In this document: positions 21,801-24,800 of the stretch, piece after piece | Layout of the letters: each line of letters opens with the position of its first letter | Position numbering within the stretch: the stretch's first letter is position 1 | Assembly (NCBI GenBank): GCA_943704525.1 | Contig: CALSCQ010002076.1 | Coordinates: 1 to 25,263 of the forward strand | Length of the DNA stretch: 25,263 nt | Direction: 5' to 3' | Origin: Pigoraptor vietnamica | Lineage: Eukaryota > Opisthokonta > Filasterea | Program-made: the position numbers and the translations under genes | Notes under the pieces: generated by a model | What the model saw: the letters and a program-made list of their open reading frames with translations, nothing else | Told to the model about the DNA's origin: nothing | Databases searched by the model: none

Positions 21801-24800
21801 TCGTCCGCACCGTCCGCGCCATCCACGATGACCACCTCGGCACCGACCATCGGCATCGCTCCGCTGTCCGCGTCCGTCAGAGTAAGCGCGTTCGTCGTGA
21901 GCGACAGCAGCGCGCCAGAGTCCTCGATGTACGTCACGCTCGTGTTGACAGCGCCTCCGTTGAGGAGGAGGACCGGCACCTTGTCGTTCACAAGCTGCAC
22001 GGTGACCGTGATATTCTCGATAGTCGTGGAAAACAGCCCGTCGAAGACGCTGAACGACGCCTCGCGGTCGCCGCCCGTCGGCTCGTCCGCCGTGTTCTGG
22101 TACTTGACCGTCCGCAGAATCGTCTGGTAGTTCGCCGCGCTCGTGGCTCCCTGAATGCTCAGCACACCCGACGAATACGTTGCCGTCACAGTGCCCGACA
22201 ACCCGCCCGGAATGGTCACCGACAGGACCTCACTCGAACCGTCGGGAATCGTCGCAAGCGTCACCGTCGCGCTCGCCATCGGGAAGCTCGGCGTGTAGTC
22301 CACATCAGTCACCGTCAACCCGCCGTCGACGACGACACTCGCGCCGTCTTCAACGTACGTGGCCAGCGCGGACGAAAGGACAAGCACAGGCGCGTGCAGG
22401 TTCTCCACCGTCACCGTAAACGTCGCAGTCGACGTGCTGCTGTCCAGCGCACCGTCGTTCACCTGCACCGTCACTGTGCGCGCACCGGGCTTCGGGAGCG
22501 CATTCGTGTTGCGGAACTTGAGCGAAGCAAATACGGCCTGGTACGTCGCAACCGTCGCCGACCCGCTGAACACGACCTGCATCGTCGCGGTGCTGGCGCC
22601 GGTAACGGTATCCGTCAGGCCGTTGGCGTCATACTCAAGCGTATCGTCGTCAAAGCCGCCGTCAACGTCCGCGCGCCCGTCGAGAATGACGGTCATGCTC
22701 ACAAGATCCGCACTGTCGATGTCAAAGAGCTGCGACGTTCCAGCGTCCGCGACGTCGACAGCGGCAGAACCTTGCGGGAAGTTGAGGCTACGAGCCGAGC
22801 TGGCCACCGAGATCACCGGGGCATCGTTCACAGGCGTGATGTCGACTGTGATCACGAGCACGTCGGTGCTATACGGATCGCGATAGTCGTCCACATGAAC
22901 GTCGGCGGTCTGACCAGCCGTACCAGCCGTCTCGTCCCACAGCAGCGCCGACAGCGACGAATCGCCGTCGTAATCAGCGACAGGAACGAAGCGGATGTCG
23001 GCGGTGCTCGGGACCAGGAGCGCAGCAGCCGCGCTGACCGACGCGATGTCCGTCCACGGATCACCGCCGGACAGGCGATACTGCCACTGGCCATTCGCGT
23101 TGTCTACCGTTGTGACAGCAAGCCCAAACTGCGTCGTGCCGTCCACGTCCGAACCAGCTCCGTTGAGCAGCGCCGGCAGAGAGTCGCCTGCGATCGTACC
23201 CGCGGTGTCGTCCTCCGTCACTGCCGTCAACGCAAGCGAGTTGACGAGCAGCACCGGCGAGTCATTAACGGCGGTGATCGTTAGCGACGCGACAGCGCTC
23301 GCCGAGCTAAACGGAGACGTGGCATCAAGAACCACCGGGTCAACGATGGTGCCAGCGAGAGCGGCACCCGTCTGATCCCACGCGACAAACGTCAGGGATA
23401 CGTCGCCATAGAGATTTGAAGCCGTGTTGAACCGAACAGCGCTCACACCGTCGTCCGCAAGAAGGAAGGCCGACGTCGACGAGAGGTTCGACGGCATATC
23501 GTACCACGTGGAACCGTTGATGGTGTACTCCCACACGCCCAGCGACGATCCGAGGTCGTAATCGATGATGCCCACGCCGAACACCGCGTCAGCGTCGTCG
23601 TCCGTGACGCCAGCGCCGAGCACGAGATCGGAAATCGAGAACGAAGTCAGCAGCCCGTCATCCTCGTTCACAGGTCCAATCGAGAACGTGGTCGTTTGCA
23701 CGACAGGCTCGTCATTCACGCTGTTCACCGCAATATCGAACTCGTACTCGTCAGCGCTAAATGCCGTCGACGCATCGAGACTCCGGGCATCCTTGTTCGT
23801 GTGGCCGCTCGTCGAACCGTCCGTCGTGTCCCACGCCGCAACCTTGAACCACGCAGCTCCGTGGAAGTTCGCCACGGGCGTGAAGCGCACCCGCACCGTC
23901 GACACAGCGCGCAAAACGACCGCCGAAGTCCGAGCCACCGTCAACGGCACCTGCGTCCACGCAGTCCCGCTGTTCGTGCTGAACTCCCACCGGCCGTTCG
24001 CCTGGTCCGCGTCAACAATCGCGAATCCAGTCACCGCATCCCAGTCGTCATCCGTAATCAGACCCGCAACAAGCGTTGCCCCATCAACACCCGCGTTGCT
24101 TCCAGACGCAACGTCCTCGTCAATCGCAGGCAAGGCAGAGCTGCCGGTCGCGATCACGGGCCGGTCGTTCACGGAGATCACAGTCACGGTCGCCGTCGCC
24201 GTCGCCGTGCTGAACGCGTCTGTGATGTCGGACTTGCCCGTGATGTCCGCCGTTTCATTGCTCGCGCCGCTCGTCTGGTCCCACGCCACAAACGAGAACG
24301 TCGCGGTCGACCAGAAGTTCAGCGCAGGCTCGAACCGCACGCGCGTCGTATTCGACTCGCCGCTCAGAAGCAGCGCGCTCGACGTCGTCACAGACGGAAC
24401 CGCGTACCACGTCGTGTTATCAACCGTGTACGACCACACGCCGTTCGTGTCGTCCACCGCGTAAATCGCGATGCCCTTGACTGCGCCAGCGTCAACGTCC
24501 GTCACCGTCCGACCAAGCAGCGACCAAATCGAAATACCCTCGTTCATCGCAGCCGGAATGTCCTCGTTGACCGACGCCAGCGTGAACGCCGCCTGCGTCA
24601 AAACGGGCGAGTCGTTGACGGCGACAACGTCCACGTAGACGCTGCGCGCAACGCTCACAAGCCGTCCGTTGTCGCGAACGGTGATGGTAATCACACGCTG
24701 CACGACAGTGTTCGGCGCCTGCGCCAACGTGCGATACGTGACATTCTTCGCGAGAACGAGAAGGTCGGCGACAGGAAGAGGCCCGAGGAGCAACAGACGC

